Made by a program: the position numbers and the translations under genes
The notes under the pieces: generated by a model
What the model was told of the DNA's origin: nothing
The model's database searches: none
Seen by the model: only the letters and a program-made list of their open reading frames with translations
Shown here: positions 36,183-48,330 of the stretch, piece after piece
Position numbering within the stretch: position 1 is the stretch's first letter
How the letters are laid out: each line of letters starts with the position of its first letter
Assembly (NCBI GenBank): GCA_038049695.1
Contig: CP142451.1
Location: forward strand, 34,518,001-34,582,000
DNA: 64,000 bases
Direction: 5' to 3'
DNA from: Cinnamomum chago
Lineage: Eukaryota; Streptophyta; Magnoliopsida; Laurales; Lauraceae

Positions 36183-36399
36183 CCAAACAGGGCTCCCCTG
36201 TTTGGACGAAACAGGGAATCCGGATCCTACCCAATATGGATCAAGATCTCCTGTTTGGACCAATCAGCCCTGTTTGGACCAAACAGGGGGTGCCACATGG
36301 GATGAGAATTTGTTTTAAAAGATGAAAATTTTTTAAGGAGATGGGATGTGATATCTCAACCCCATGTGGCACCCCCTTCCCTGTTTGGACCAAACAGGG
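36183..36399. repeat. palindromic cluster and hairpin element built on CCTGTTTGGACCAAACAGG
   Basis: The word CCTGTTTGG-A-CCAAACAGG, a 19 bp palindrome with a single-base centre, occurs perfectly at about 36269-36287 and 36380-36398. Variants lie at 36197-36215 and 36250-36267. The stretch GTCCAAACAGGG-CT-CCCCTGTTTGGAC (36181-36207) is itself palindromic. Between 36268 and 36399 the ends extend into GGGGTGCCACATGGG and its inverse, forming a 131 bp hairpin with long arms. MITE-like, but no target duplication could be fixed. Short related flank words (GGATCC, ACCCAATA or ACTCAATA) lie on both sides. Confidence 0.7.
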
Positions 36400-37148
36400 G
36401 ATCCGTATTCTACTCAATATATACAAGGACAGGCCTGAGCGGCGGGCCATAGCCGGATAGCCGTTTGAGGGCCTATACTATCTAATCCCTACTGTCTCCT
36501 TGAGGCGCATGTAAATCTGAGCCGTGCGGTGGACCATCGGGTCCACTCGTGCTTGGGCAGGGCGGGGCCGTGCCCATTCCCGTGAGGGTCAGCCCAGCAT
36601 GTCTTGGTCGTGCCGTGCTAGGTCGTGTCGCCCATGGGCGGCCCATTTCTTTTTCTTTTTTTTCTAAGCTGGACTTCACTTGGACTTGGACTTGGGCTCT
36701 TGGCCAAGCCCTATTTTTGGGAGATGATGTGAACTAAGAAAAAACCTTTGTCTCTAGAAATATAATAGTATGAAAGTTATAAACCTTAGATACTAAGGTG
36801 AGAAGTAAGGTCCCCAGCCAATAGTAGGATCGAAACTATTTGTTAATTTGATGGGATCCAATGGTGATAGATGATACATCTCAACTCCACCAGGTAGTGG
36901 TAATTCCTGACCCAATGCCCCACCTAGTAATTATGGGTCTGGGTAGATTCTTTTATTCTTTGGTGGAAATATTGGTTTTATTTTAGTTTTTTATTCTTTT
37001 TGTAGAATTGGGTTTATTCTTTTCCCACCTCTTCTTTTTCTTCCTTTTTTTTTTTAGACTTGTTTCACAGCCCCCGCGGAGGACTGTCGAGCCAGCCCGT
37101 TGACCAAGTCAACGACCCAGGCATGGATTTTCTATGTCGGGCTTGGGC
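36400..37148. other. GC-rich repeat-like stretch
   Basis: The segment at 36425-36650 is CpG-rich with words such as GCCGTGC and TCGTGTCGCCCATGGGCGGCC, looking like repeat rather than gene sequence. The rest is T-rich. No gene or element ends identified. Similar GC-rich sequence resumes right of LTR B, consistent with B having inserted into it. Confidence 0.4.
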
Positions 37149-37153
37149 CGCCC

Positions 37154-38850
37154 TGTTAGTTTGTGTGGTCTCAATCCATCAGATGATGTAATAAATTGAT
37201 TAATTTATTTATTTATCAATAAAATCATGCTTTCCTTTCATGAGATGAATGATGTTTTATTACTTAATGCACATGACCAATACATATGACATGATGGTTC
37301 ATGAGATGAATAGGGTCCCATTAGTATATTAGATGTTATATATGTATATGGATGAAATCCACATACGGGAGACATGTGTCACAAATCTTATAACCAGTGA
37401 TGAGACTGGGCATCTCATCTGATATGGTTGCAGCACTTTGATCACTATGAGATAGTGTGATTTGTCTCGATCATCAGAATATAAGATTCTAGATCACGGT
37501 GCTGGTACATTGGATGTGTTGAAAGACCATGAGAAACACCTTATGGAATATTATCTCGATTTTAACATTTGCTCTCATAATTCCCCAGCAATAGGCTCTT
37601 AGTCCTAAGACATTGATGAATTCAAGTTTCTATCTATTCATTTGCTTTGAATCATCAATGAGTGAGGTCAACTGTAGGTTAACACATCGGTGTCTTGGGT
37701 ATGTGGTAGTAGGACTGTAAGAACATCCAATGGTCAAGATGGAATCTATCTATATTATCCCCTTGTGCCAATTAATGGATTTATCATTAGTAAGTGCGCA
37801 CTCATCTCGATTAAGAGTTAATTGGATGGTATTGATGATCATTGTAATTAATTAGGGCTCAAGGATAATAAGATGTGGATCTAAGATTGGATGAGACTGA
37901 TTTATTCCAATTGATTCATGGATATTGATAGAGGAGATCTACTTGCGGTAATTGGGAAGTTTATGGTCTTTTTTGTAATATATTCCTAAGACTTGAGTGC
38001 AATTGCATTTATATAGTGGTGTTATTTGCAATTAACTGTGGGCCCGGATTACACATGAGATGTGAGGTCGCGGTGTCCCAGTTGGAGCCAGCTTTCTATG
38101 GAATCCCTAGTGGTCCCCACGCTAGTCCAAGTTATTAGAAAGATACTAATCCTACTTGAACTCTAAAAGGAAGGAATTAGAAAGTTATTATTTCTATTTA
38201 AAGTAAGATTTCTAATAGTAGTAATAGTAAGCGGCTAGTCGTTGTGGAAGTGAGACTTCTATCATAATTAGAAAGGAGATAGTTGCTAATTTGTAATGGG
38301 AATTGGACTTCTATTTCAAATAGGAAAGGAGGAGGTTTGAAGGGCTATAAAAAGGGAGCACACTCCCCTTGGACGTCCAATATTGGAGAAGATGCCCAGC
38401 CCCCTCTTTCGTGCAATTATTGCACACATCTCTCTCCTCTAATTCTCTTCTAGTTCCTTGGAGTTTCTAGTTGGGTTTTCTCTTGAAGTTCCCACCAATC
38501 TTCTTGAGAAAAGATATCTGATAGTAGGTCATAGCGTGGAAGACAACAAAGTTTTGGAGATCCTAATTTGCTTCAAGAAGAGTTTTTGTTTAAGCTAATT
38601 GTCTTCTTCTCCATTAGAGCACTACCGGGCTCCAAATGTATAATTTACTTATCTATTTGTTGTGGATTGTTTTTGGATGCATGATGTTGTTGATTTCTAT
38701 CTTTTATATAGGTTTTATTGCTGTACATGATTGATGAGATGGAGGGATTGCATCCTGGATGTGGTTTATGGCCTTATGGGTATTTAATCCCAAAGTCAAG
38801 TGGGTCAAAAGTTTTGAAAACCTATCCACGAGGCCCACCTACTTCCAACA
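37154..38850 (+). mobile_element. solo LTR B
   Basis: A 1,697 bp sequence with ends TGTTAGTTTGTGTGG and CTTCCAACA, flanked by a perfect 5 bp duplication CGCCC (37149-37153 and 38851-38855). A strong TATA box (GGCTATAAAAAGGGAGC, about 38343) precedes a CT-rich leader, so it reads rightward. No internal domain and no partner LTR. It differs from the A/C/D/E family and lacks palindrome clusters. The superfamily is not determined; copia is possible from the size and the TGTTG/CAACA-like ends. Confidence 0.85.
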
Positions 38851-38855
38851 CGCCC

Positions 38856-39769
38856 GCCTAGATTTACATGCCTAGGCTAGGGCCAGGCCAAAGTAGGGCT
38901 CATGTCCTAAGAGAAAGAAAACCATTTTTTTTATTCTATACTACCATCAAACATCAAATGTAACTAACATTTATCTTATCTAACATTTCTTGTAAAGATA
39001 CAACTAAGAAAATGTTGAAGAATAGAGGTTATCTTCAAAAACTTTTTTTGTTATCGAAGAGAGTCTTATAAGCATTAGTGACTTAGGTCCTAGACGAATA
39101 ATTTTAATTGTTTTGTCACAGAAGAAAAGGGGTTTTTTTAGTCGACAGAAGTAAAATGGTCAGAGAGTACATTTATCTGACAACTTTCACAGGAATTTTT
39201 TGTACTAAATCATTTCGCTTTAATATTTTTCTTCCTACCTTCTCTACTTTATACAACAAGATTTGGTCTTTGATAAATTTAAACCATTAATATTCACCTA
39301 GCTTTTATTAATTGACATTATTTTCAATTTATTACTCATCTGACTGTTATCCTTTGTCAAATTTCTACCACAAGAATAAATACAATTAAAAAATAATATT
39401 AGTTTACACTTTTCAAAATTAGGAGTTACAATTATCTAATTAAAATGATATTTGATCATCCAATATCCTTAATGTTCCTTATAACATACAAACTGTCTTT
39501 ATGAATTGGTTGGCACCACATGTCACTCTACAAAGGAAAAAGTAAATCGTTATTGATAAGAGCATACCTCCTTTTGCACTAACAAGAATATAAACAACGT
39601 AAAAGGCCTAAATAAGAAGCAACAAAACTAGAAGAAAGGATTAAAAAAAAATTGTGCAACACTTATTATGTATGCATTAAGTATAATACATAATATAGAC
39701 AATAAAATAGAGATGAAATGAACCAAACATGTGTGTATGCTCGGACATAAAAAATCAAAATCCAAAAGA
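38856..39769. other. gene-free stretch
   Basis: AT-rich sequence between two solo LTRs. No gene, element end or regular repeat recognised. Confidence 0.4.
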
Positions 39770-41142
39770 CTAGGTGTGAGAACCCGACCCCTAATCTCTT
39801 GGATTAGTGTTGTTTTATTTGTGGATTAGTTCTTTTAGTGGGATTAGTAGTTGTTCGGTTGAGTTTGTGAGTTAGAATGGTTTTTCTTCTAGTTTTGGGC
39901 TTTTGAGTGCTTTGGTAGCTTGTGGGGCCCTTTGGGGGTTCCCTTTTCGGCTTTGCATTTACTTGTGAGATTTTCTCGATTGGTTTCGTATCGTTTTTTT
40001 GGCCCGTTGCATTCATCTTGAGGAATCCTACAACTTTCATGTTGATCTCGTATCCATTTGAGAACCCAAAAACCGATTTCTTGGCCTTGAGGGCAAAACA
40101 GTCTTTTCACACCAAATCTGTATCCAAAACTCGATATTCTCGAAACCCGCGAAACATATACTTTTTGAAAACTAGATATTTCGACGATCATTTCTTCCTT
40201 CTTCGTCGAATCCATCCGAGGTCCCGAATTAGATGATTTCAGCCACCCAAGTCCCTTAAGTTGTGGGACCCAAATCCCACTTGCTTATAAGGGGAACCCA
40301 TCTCCTTCATTCACTCCATTCTCCATTGTTCCAGCTGAGCCTAGGGCTTTTCTTGCAACTCCTTCTTCTTCTTCTTGCTTCTTCATCTCCAAGCCATACC
40401 AATAGTTCATCAATCAAGAAATGGAGACCACCTTCTTCTTCCTCATCTTACAAGCCTTCCATTGATACCATTTGTGAAGAGAACCCTCCATCACAAGACT
40501 TCCTTTGAGCTTACCTTGTCCATTAGAGGACCTTCCAAGTAAGTGATTCTTCCCATCTTCTAGATTTGTAATCTTTTAGCCTTAGAGAAGCTCCACCTTG
40601 ATTATTGAAAGGTTTCATGGTCATTTCATTGTTTAACCCATTTTAGGGTTTGTTTTGGGGGTTTTTGTAGAGATTGTGGATCTTGAGCTTGAGAGGTGAT
40701 TAGGAGCTTGATTTGCTTGATTAGAGTCAAAGGCAAGTGGATGAATGGATTGTTTTGATTATTAACATGTTTTGTGAGAAAAATCTTGTTTCATTAAGGG
40801 TTTTGGTGATTTTAGTAGTTGTCTTCACTATGATTAATATTGATGTCGAAATGTGCTTATTGATGAGTTATTTCCCTCTTGTTCATGCTTGGAAAATGTA
40901 TGCATCATATTGTCAAGGTTTCAAATGATTTCACATGAATGAGTTTTCTCCACCTTGTGATTAATTGAGAATGGAAAGAATGGAAAGAATGGAAAGGGAG
41001 AAACTTGAAATGAGGAGCTCTTTAGCTCATTTTAATGTCTTGGAATCATGTGTTTAAATCATCTTGTGTATAGTTCTAAGTGGGTGTTGAAGTGTTGGAA
41101 AGGAAAGGAAAAGAGGAGAAAATTCAGTGCTCCCGGACCTGC

Positions 41143-41276
41143 TGCACGCCCAGGTCCGATCGATCGGACCTATCGGCCTGTCTTTAAGTGTAAGGCTTTT
41201 TGGGCCGATCGATCGGCCGATCGATCGAACCCTGTACATTTCTGGTACAGAAATTTCGACCGATCGATCGGTCAGT
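41143..41276. repeat. palindrome cluster C (CCGATCGATCGG type) within LTR C
   Basis: Four occurrences of CGATCGATCG lie within about 130 bp (near 41158, 41207, 41219 and 41261), most extended to CCGATCGATCGG. A further half-site CGGACCTATCGG lies between them. The cluster lies about 860 bp downstream of the TATA box, a place comparable to the clusters in LTRs A, D and E. Confidence 0.85.
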
Positions 41277-41931
41277 GAAATTTGATATTGTGTTTTTTTG
41301 GAAACCTTTGGGCCTTCTATGAGTCCTAGAGGTATATACCTTAGTGTTAAGACCAATTGTACCCTAATCTAAGGTCTCTAAGACTAGGGAACTAAAAGAA
41401 AAGAATGGTGTTGATTTAGACACTAATTCTTGGTTCTAGGTGGGACCCTGGCTACCCTTTTTGGACTGTTTGGACCAAGTGTGAGAATGTCTTGAGCCGA
41501 CACGCCTCACGGTTGGTTCGGTGGCATCGAAGTTCAATCCATTTCAATCTTGAACGGGATGGAACGACGCGATATCTTCTTTATATCTAAACACGAGCCT
41601 TTCCTTGGTTATCGCGAATTCTATTCCTTTCGGTGACTGAATAGGTTGCTCGATGTTTCCGGATTAATGTCATGCCTAGGATGGACCGTGTATAATCTTG
41701 ATTCTTGCTATTGTAACATCTAGTACTACCCATAAGCTCATGTTAAGATTTTGAAAGTAGTAAAAGTGCATAAGGAGCCCGGAATGTCTTCAAACTCAAG
41801 GAGTAGCAAGTAATTGTTATAATCGACATACGGGACCCCTATTCACTTAAATAGATCTTGAAACCGATATTTTTACCCGAAATTGTTATAGTTCATTGTT
41901 TCACCTCTTTTCCCGAGATTGCATTACATGA

Positions 41932-42190
41932 CTTGTTTTCCCGAAAGCATCGGAGTTACTCTAGTAATAGTCATTTGTCCCGAAGTGCATTGCATCACAT
42001 GATACGATAGTGTGCCCTTGAGCACCCCATTTTACCCGTTTATTTATTGTACTTGATTTACTTGTTTCCCCGAAAGCATTGAAGTTACACTAGTAACAGT
42101 TATTGGTCCCGAAATGTATTGCCCGATATGAAGTGATAGTGTGCCCTTGAGCACCCCCGTTTTACCCGTTTATTTACTGTACTTGATTTA
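41932..42190 (+). repeat. 129 bp tandem duplication in LTR C
   Basis: Two copies, period 129, both containing CCCGAAAGCAT, AGTTAC-CTAGTAA, GATAGTGTGCCCTTGAGCAC, TTTTACCCGTTTATTTA and CTGTACTTGATTTACTTG-like blocks. A few substitutions separate them. Confidence 0.85.
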
Positions 42191-42649
42191 CTTGCATATG
42201 TCTCGATTGGTTTTGACCTATGAGTCGGCATCACTAAGCTTGGATACCTTGTCGGTTTGATCCACCGACTTGGAAATCCCTCTCCCGTCCCGCCAGCTGC
42301 AGTTTGGATCCCGATACCCGGTTATTGCCGTGGTCCCGTCCCGATACCCGGTTCGCTACCGTGGTCCCGTTCCCGTATATTTATATTGTATATATGATTT
42401 ACGTTGAGTCTCCTCACCTTGTGTGACTGAGACCAACGTCCCGTTATACTCTTGTCACTTCGGTGATAGAGGACTTAGCTTCTTGTGATTGCCATCTTGC
42501 CAGTTCCCGATTCCTTGGATACCCGACATGTTTTATATTGTTTACTTGCTTTCCGGTAAATGATTCGTTTCTTTTATGAAAGTTGTTATTTAAACAAGTG
42601 CTAATATTCTCCAATGTAAATTCACTTATTATTATATTGTTTTCTGTCT

Positions 42650-43280
42650 TTTGTACCCGCACATGTTTTAAATGAATGCCGGTTGGGTGAATAACCATGC
42701 TTTTACATATGTTCCATACGATCAATGATTTTGCTAGATTTATATGATTACACGTGTTTTAAAGGAATACCCGAATTGTTAAATATCCGTGCCTTGTTTT
42801 AAAGGACATTTGGTTTGTCAGATATCCATGTTTATACCTGTTTTTAAATGAATACCCGAATTGTTAAATACCCATGCTTTGAAATATGTTTCAAATGACA
42901 CTTGTTTTGCCAGATCACTATGTTTATACCGGTTTCAAATGAATATCCGATTTGTTAAATATCCCTGCTTTGAGATATGTTTTAAATGAACATTAGCCTT
43001 GTCAGATTTCTTTGGTTACACCGGTTTTAAATGAACACCCGGTTTGTTAAATATCCGTATTTTCACATATGTTTCAAATGAACTTTGGTTTTGCCAGACT
43101 GCTATGGATACCTGATTTGTTGTATACTTGTGTTTTTACTTAAGTCTCAAATGAACGTTTGTTTTGTCAAACTACTATATTTATACATGTTTTAGACGAA
43201 TACCCGATTGTCAAATATCTATGATTATAGATGATGTAAATGAATACATGTTTTATTAGATCTTCATGTTTTACCCATGC
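42650..43280 (+). repeat. degenerate minisatellite in LTR C
   Basis: About six units of roughly 105-115 bp. Each runs through TTTTAAATGAATACCCG, ATTTGTTAAATATCC, TGCTTT-A-ATATGTTT, CAAATGAACTTTGGTTTTG and CCAGATCACTATGTTTATAC-like blocks. Divergence between units is considerable. Together with the 129 bp repeat it accounts for about 0.8 kb of this LTR. Confidence 0.8.
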
Positions 43281-43942
43281 TTGAAACGAATACAGGTTTG
43301 CCCCGAGATTCCCGACTTTTGCACCCGTGTAATTATATGCAGCATTTGATCGATTAGCATGATTCATCATATGTTTTATTCTTCAGTATATTTGTGATCT
43401 TTTCATCCACCTGCCAGACCGTCGTGTCTGACCCACTACTTTTGGTACTCAGGTTCAGATTTCTTCGCCCCGAGTTGAGTGTTTTGTTGGCTGTGGAGCC
43501 ATGCCTTGCAGGTTGGTTTGTCGGCTATGTCATGTAGACATTGAGCTTGACATCGGAGCTACGTCACATTTGGGTAGTAGTTTATAGCTTATTGTTGTAT
43601 GGCTTTTATTAGCCTTTTCTTGGGATTCTTAATTAATGTACATTGATAATTGTAACTTGAACATATTTGGAAATGTAATATCCTGTTACTGTCAGCTCTG
43701 TAATTTATTGTGATGGTTACTCCAGTCTGATATGATTCTTGATATAATAGCTATGTCCTAAAGGTTGAGTGCGACGCGAAATCCGATGGCCACGGACTTC
43801 GGGTCGCAACGCCACAAATGCTTCCGCAAAATATTCAGAATGTGTTGTCTTCACACACGCGGATCTTGGGAGAAGTAAAATACATTTATGCTTAATCCCA
43901 TTTCCCGCCCCCGAGGTTTCGGTTCGGGGGCGTGACACTAGG

Positions 43943-45205
43943 TCAAGGACTAGGCCTTTGAAGTCAAAAGAAGCATCAAAACCCACTTTATTCACCAAAT
44001 GATCAAGTCGAGGGCTCAAATCGCAAGGAAGAGCCGTTCAAATCATGTTGGGACACATCTAAGCTCCAAGAAAAAAAAATCAATTGGATTTGAAGCCATT
44101 TACAGCCAAACAGTGCAAGGTTGACATCTTGAAAGGGCGTACTTTTTGGGTATTCAACCAGTCTTAAAATCCCAAGCCTAGCTCTAGATTATCAAAGAGC
44201 AAGTAAAGAACCTTCTCTCAAAGTTTTGGAGCAAAATGAAGTGAAACGAATAAGATTCAAGCAAAAGAAGCCAAACTACATGCCAAGGTTGCAAGACAAA
44301 AACCTATGACCTCCAAGTCGCAGAGCCTGTGACCCCTAGGTGACTCTGCAACCCTAACCCTCCGTTTGGGAAGGGAGGAGGGGAGGGGAGGGAAAATTTG
44401 AGGGGGAAGGAAAATGAAGGGGAGGGGAGGGAAAATTAATTTTCCCTCTTCTTGTTTGGAAAGTTAAAAAGTAGGGGGAAGGTAAGTGAAAAAGTATAAT
44501 TTTGTTTGTTTGTGAGGTACAGAGATAAAGACTATTTTACCCTTGCTTTTGAAAAAAATTCAACTAGAGTAAAAGGGCAATTTAGTCTTTTCGATCACTT
44601 TCCCCTCATTTCCCCTCACTTTCCCCCTTGTTTTGGAGGGAAAATTTTTGAGGGAAAAACAATAATTTTTCCCTCCATTTCCCCCTCCCCCATTTTCCCT
44701 CCCCCCTTCCCAAACACCCCCCAAAATTATTTTCCCTCCACTTTCCCCCCATTTTTTCCTCCCCCTATTCCCCCCCTTCCCAAACAGAGCCTAAGGGAAA
44801 GACTAACAACTCTCATGTTTTGGCTCCAAATTGGTCCCACCAATTGTCAAGTCATCATGATATGTGTCTTAATCAATGAATGACATGTGACACTCAAATT
44901 TGATCCAATCAAATTTTCAAAAAATGTTAAAATGGGTGACACGTGTCACTAATAAAAAAATTGAAACATGGCACCCATGTGGACCACTTTCACTTTTCCA
45001 CAACCTTGCACGATTCAAAGCCACTTCCTCACAATTACAAGCAGTTATGACATTCCCACTTCCATGACCCCTCGTGGCGGAGGAGTTGGATCCTTTGAGG
45101 CCCAACTTAAGTCTCACGACCCCAGATTCCAAAGCCTCTGTTTAGTGGAGAAATTGAAGAAGAATATGGAGAACATGCATGGGTTAGGCCACTCCTAAAC
45201 CTCCT
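43943..45205. other. host sequence between LTRs C and D, probably another decayed element
   Basis: No gene recognised. Apart from the MITE at 44358-44790, the stretch reads as repeat-derived. It continues across LTR D into the TATA-like sequence at 48331, which suggests that D, and possibly C, inserted into an older element, perhaps an LTR. Confidence 0.35.
44358..44790. mobile_element. G/C-rich MITE
   Basis: A 433 bp element. The left arm CCGTTTGGGAAGGGAGG is followed by purine-rich G-runs. The right arm is its inverse, C-runs ending CCTTCCCAAACAGAGC. CTAA flanks both sides (44354-44357 and 44791-44794), a possible 4 bp duplication. The interior is a mirror of GGGGAGGG-type (plus, 44371-44430) and CCCCCTCCCC-type (44580-44780) tracts, each rich enough in G-runs to form G-quadruplexes on one strand. 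Non-coding. Confidence 0.6.
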
Positions 45206-45210
45206 AAGGC

Positions 45211-48200
45211 TGTAACGCCCCAATTCCGGGTACCGAGAAAGTCGTCGGAATACCCGAAGTTGGCACGTTACTTTCCGGAAAATCCGAGAACTTCCAAAAT
45301 CGTAGGTCCGCAGTGAGGTCCAATTTAAAACTTTTGAACAATATAAACTCAATGGTTAAATTGCGGAAGCATAAGATATGAAACGGAAGCAATGAGTATC
45401 ATAATATATCAAGTGTGAACAGAACTATAGTCTAGTTTGCGAGTATCAGTTGATAAGAACAACAAAAGTTAATTACATATTTGATTTCTACCCAGCTCAC
45501 TACAAAATCGCTCGAAAGCCCAAAATAAAGATAGCGCTCAAAGCCCTGGCCCTGGCTCTCCGCCCTTCGGCTCGACATCTAGGTCAGTCGGGCCCCAAAC
45601 GTAATCTCCGACGACAGGCGCCTCTACGAGCGCAAGCGCGTCCTCCGAGTACTCGGGGTCAAGGCCTAAGCACCAAAGATGGGTCAGATCTAAAGATCTT
45701 GCAAGTCACAGTATACAAGTAACATAGGACATATATATCAAAAGAGTAGAGACATGTATATAAATTCAGGAATAACAAGGTAAATGATCTAGGCAGTTGA
45801 GCAAATAAACATATAGAATTAGGATAAATATACAACATCTAATCTACTACAATATGGCACATTCACACGAACTGGATACCGCGGGATATTATGCCGCGGC
45901 CCTCCCAAACTGAACACAGTTGCGGAGGGGAATCTCACAAGTGTTGGGGATTACTAACCCCGCAAATCACTCAACAGTCTCACCACACTCATCACTCGGG
46001 TAGACTGGATTCGGTATCACACCGTTCGTCTAAAAACATAGCTCATCATGATAGCTCACTCAACACTCATAAATAGCTCCTACCGGGGATGATCAGTCCA
46101 CAGGCTGAGCTTAAATCAACCGAGTGAATATCTATGCCGACTCGAGGAAATTCTAGAGGTCTGTGTCTGTCTAGGCTTTGCCTTGTGTGAATAAGGTCCT
46201 AACCAAGTTTCTACGAGGTTCATATATCAAATCAGTCCATGGGTTTCAATCCAAGGCCAAGCCCTCTCGTTGGATCCATACCAAGGCCCATCAACACATG
46301 GTCTGGTCTAAAACAGTCCAAACGAGGCAACATGTCCATTTCTACTGATAAACAACTCCTACTCATCCATAAGGAGTTATAAGACTAATACAATCAATCT
46401 CTCCATTCTAAAGGTAATCTTATCCATACTTAGGCCATAAAAAGGGCCCGCCTAGCCACAGACACGGGTCATTATTCTCCCAATCACACCATCGGGTCAC
46501 CTCTAAGATATCCTAAGTTCAGGTCATCAATTTCCATTTAATTAACAGTTAAAAGCTATACTAAGGATGTAAGAGTGACAGTAATAAGAAAGGTGAAGTA
46601 AGAACTTCAAATATGAGAATCAATAGGGAAAATAACAATAGTCCACCCTAGGTAGTGGACCACGTTTAGGTCCAGGTCCATCTCAGGTAATTTGATCCCT
46701 AAATGGAGTCTCAGATGCCAAAGGATACTGTGTTTGGTGCTCCTGAGGTTACGGGCATCATTAACAACGTTTATGGATTGAATCATCTTAGATTAACAAC
46801 CAAAACCCTACTCGGTGGTCCCCACGAGTCAAGGTTGAGCCACACCGTTGACTCGGGCTTGGCACATTAATGGAAGTCCATTTGGATGGTCAATGGGCCC
46901 CACACATGATCACAACTTCAGATTACTGAAAACTGGAAAATCACTGAACTCAGTGTGCTCGGTCGACCTGGCACAGGGCTCGGTCGACCGCGCACACTGG
47001 GGGTTGACCCCCAGGTCGACCCTGGTGCAGTGTGCTCGGTCGACCTCCTGGCCTGGTCGATCGACCGAGTGCACTGGAAAAACTAGGTCAGCCCTGGAAG
47101 CCTTAATCTGTTCTCAGGGAATTTCCTGTGTGTCCGGTCGACCTCCTGGCCTGGGCGGTCGACCGCATACACAGAGAACCTGGAAAAGTGATGTCCCAGC
47201 TCTCAGGCATTTTTTTCCTGCAATTCCTGTGTGCTCGGTCGACCGCGCACACTGGATTTCTGGGCCTGAGAGAAAATCCCATTCTAAGTCATTTTCTGAA
47301 AAACCAGTGTGCTCGGTCGACCTGGAGCATGGCTCGGTCGACCGCGCACATTGAACAGACAGTTCTACAGAAAAATAACTGAGACTGGGTTTTTCCTAGA
47401 TTTTAGTGTGCTCGGTCGACCCGAGCTGCAGGTTGGTTGACCGGGCACACGCAAAACTGCAGAAACCCAATTTTCAGGGTTTCTTTTTTTCAACCCGTTT
47501 TTCCACCAAAACACCTCCAATCTCTCCCAAACATCACCAAATCAATGAAAAACATAAAAAGACTTCAATGCACCATCATCCAACACCAAAAAGGGCCATT
47601 GATCTTCCAAATGGGTAAATCCCATCCATCAATGCCAAATCCATGAAAACTAAGCTCAAGGGTAATTCTATCACATGTATGATGACTGAATTGAAATTTC
47701 AAAATCAAGTAAACTAGAAGACATATGTTCTATGTTAAATACATATATTGTACTTGCCTTGTATTATATGAAAGGTTGTAGAGAGAGGAAGAAGAGAAAA
47801 ACCCAATCCAATGGAAGAAGATGAAGTCTCAGCTCCTAAGGTCTCCTCCAACACAAAAACAGGCCAAAACTCAGCTCTACGGGGGAAATGAGAGAGAGAG
47901 AGGAAGGAGAGGGGAAATGAAGAAGATGAATAGTAGCTAGGGCTTCCTTGGGAAATGAGCTATATTTATAGATTGGGGGTTTGGGCTAAGGACTGAAATG
48001 CCCCTTTTGCTTGTATGGGATTAGGGTTAGGGTAGAGGGCTTTTTGGTCTTTAGGTGGGAAGGTTCTAGAGGAGTTCTTTTAGAGAATACCCCCTATAGT
48101 AAACACTATTATCAAGGTAGGGCCTCCAACACACTACTAACCCTAGAAATTGCAAAAAGGACCCCTATGACCCTAATACTAATACAACTAGACTAATCTA

Positions 48201-48325
48201 ACTCAAACTTAGGAAAATATATATAACTACCCATACTAACCCATAATTAGGATAATTAGCTAATAAATATTATTAAATAGTATTCAAATTCCAAATTGTG
48301 GGCCCACAAGGGGTGGGGCCTCACA
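45211..48325 (-). mobile_element. solo LTR D
   Basis: A 3,115 bp sequence with ends TGTAACGCCCCAATTCCGGG and GGGGCCTCACA and perfect 5 bp flanks AAGGC (45206-45210 and 48326-48330). A TATA box on the minus strand (TATAAATATAG near 47961) and a CT-rich leader show leftward transcription. Same family as A, C and E by its ends and layout. No coding domain. It is inserted immediately before a host TATATATAAATAAA sequence. Confidence 0.85.
46955..47450. repeat. palindrome cluster D (CGGTCGACCG type) within LTR D
   Basis: The word GCTCGGTCGACC recurs at least eight times in about 500 bp, often as the perfect palindrome CGGTCGACCG followed by CGCACACTGG. Units of the form CAGTGTGCTCGGTCGACC...GGTCGACCGCGCACACTG are larger dyads, because CAGTGTG and CACACTG also pair. 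Some copies are altered (GTTGACCGGGC near 47435; GGTCGATCGACCG near 47055). Confidence 0.85.
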
Positions 48326-48330
48326 AAGGC

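Larger units (their letters stand above)
39775..43937 (+). mobile_element. solo LTR C (largest of the palindrome-bearing family)
   Basis: A 4,163 bp sequence bounded by TGTGAGAACCCGACCCC and GGGGGCGTGACA, with perfect 5 bp flanks CTAGG (39770-39774 and 43938-43942). A TATA box CTTATAAGG (about 40284) with a CT-rich leader marks rightward transcription. Its ends are the inverse of those of LTRs A, D and E, so it belongs to the same family in the opposite orientation. It is larger than A and D, partly because of two internal tandem arrays (41932-42190 and about 42650-43280). No coding domain; the open frames within it are chance. Confidence 0.85.

Noticed and set aside
35994..36325. Overlapping open frames on both strands near 36.0-36.3 kb
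   Set aside because: Explained by the CCTGTTTGGACCAAACAGG palindrome repeats, which are open in several frames.
41143..41276. Regular CGATCGATCG spacing as a CRISPR-like array
   Set aside because: Repeats are too short and irregular, spacers are not uniform, and the setting is a plant LTR.
46848..47382. Open frames of 84-168 codons with repeated CARSTA / CSVD motifs
   Set aside because: They are translations of the CGGTCGACC palindrome repeat in LTR D, not a protein gene.
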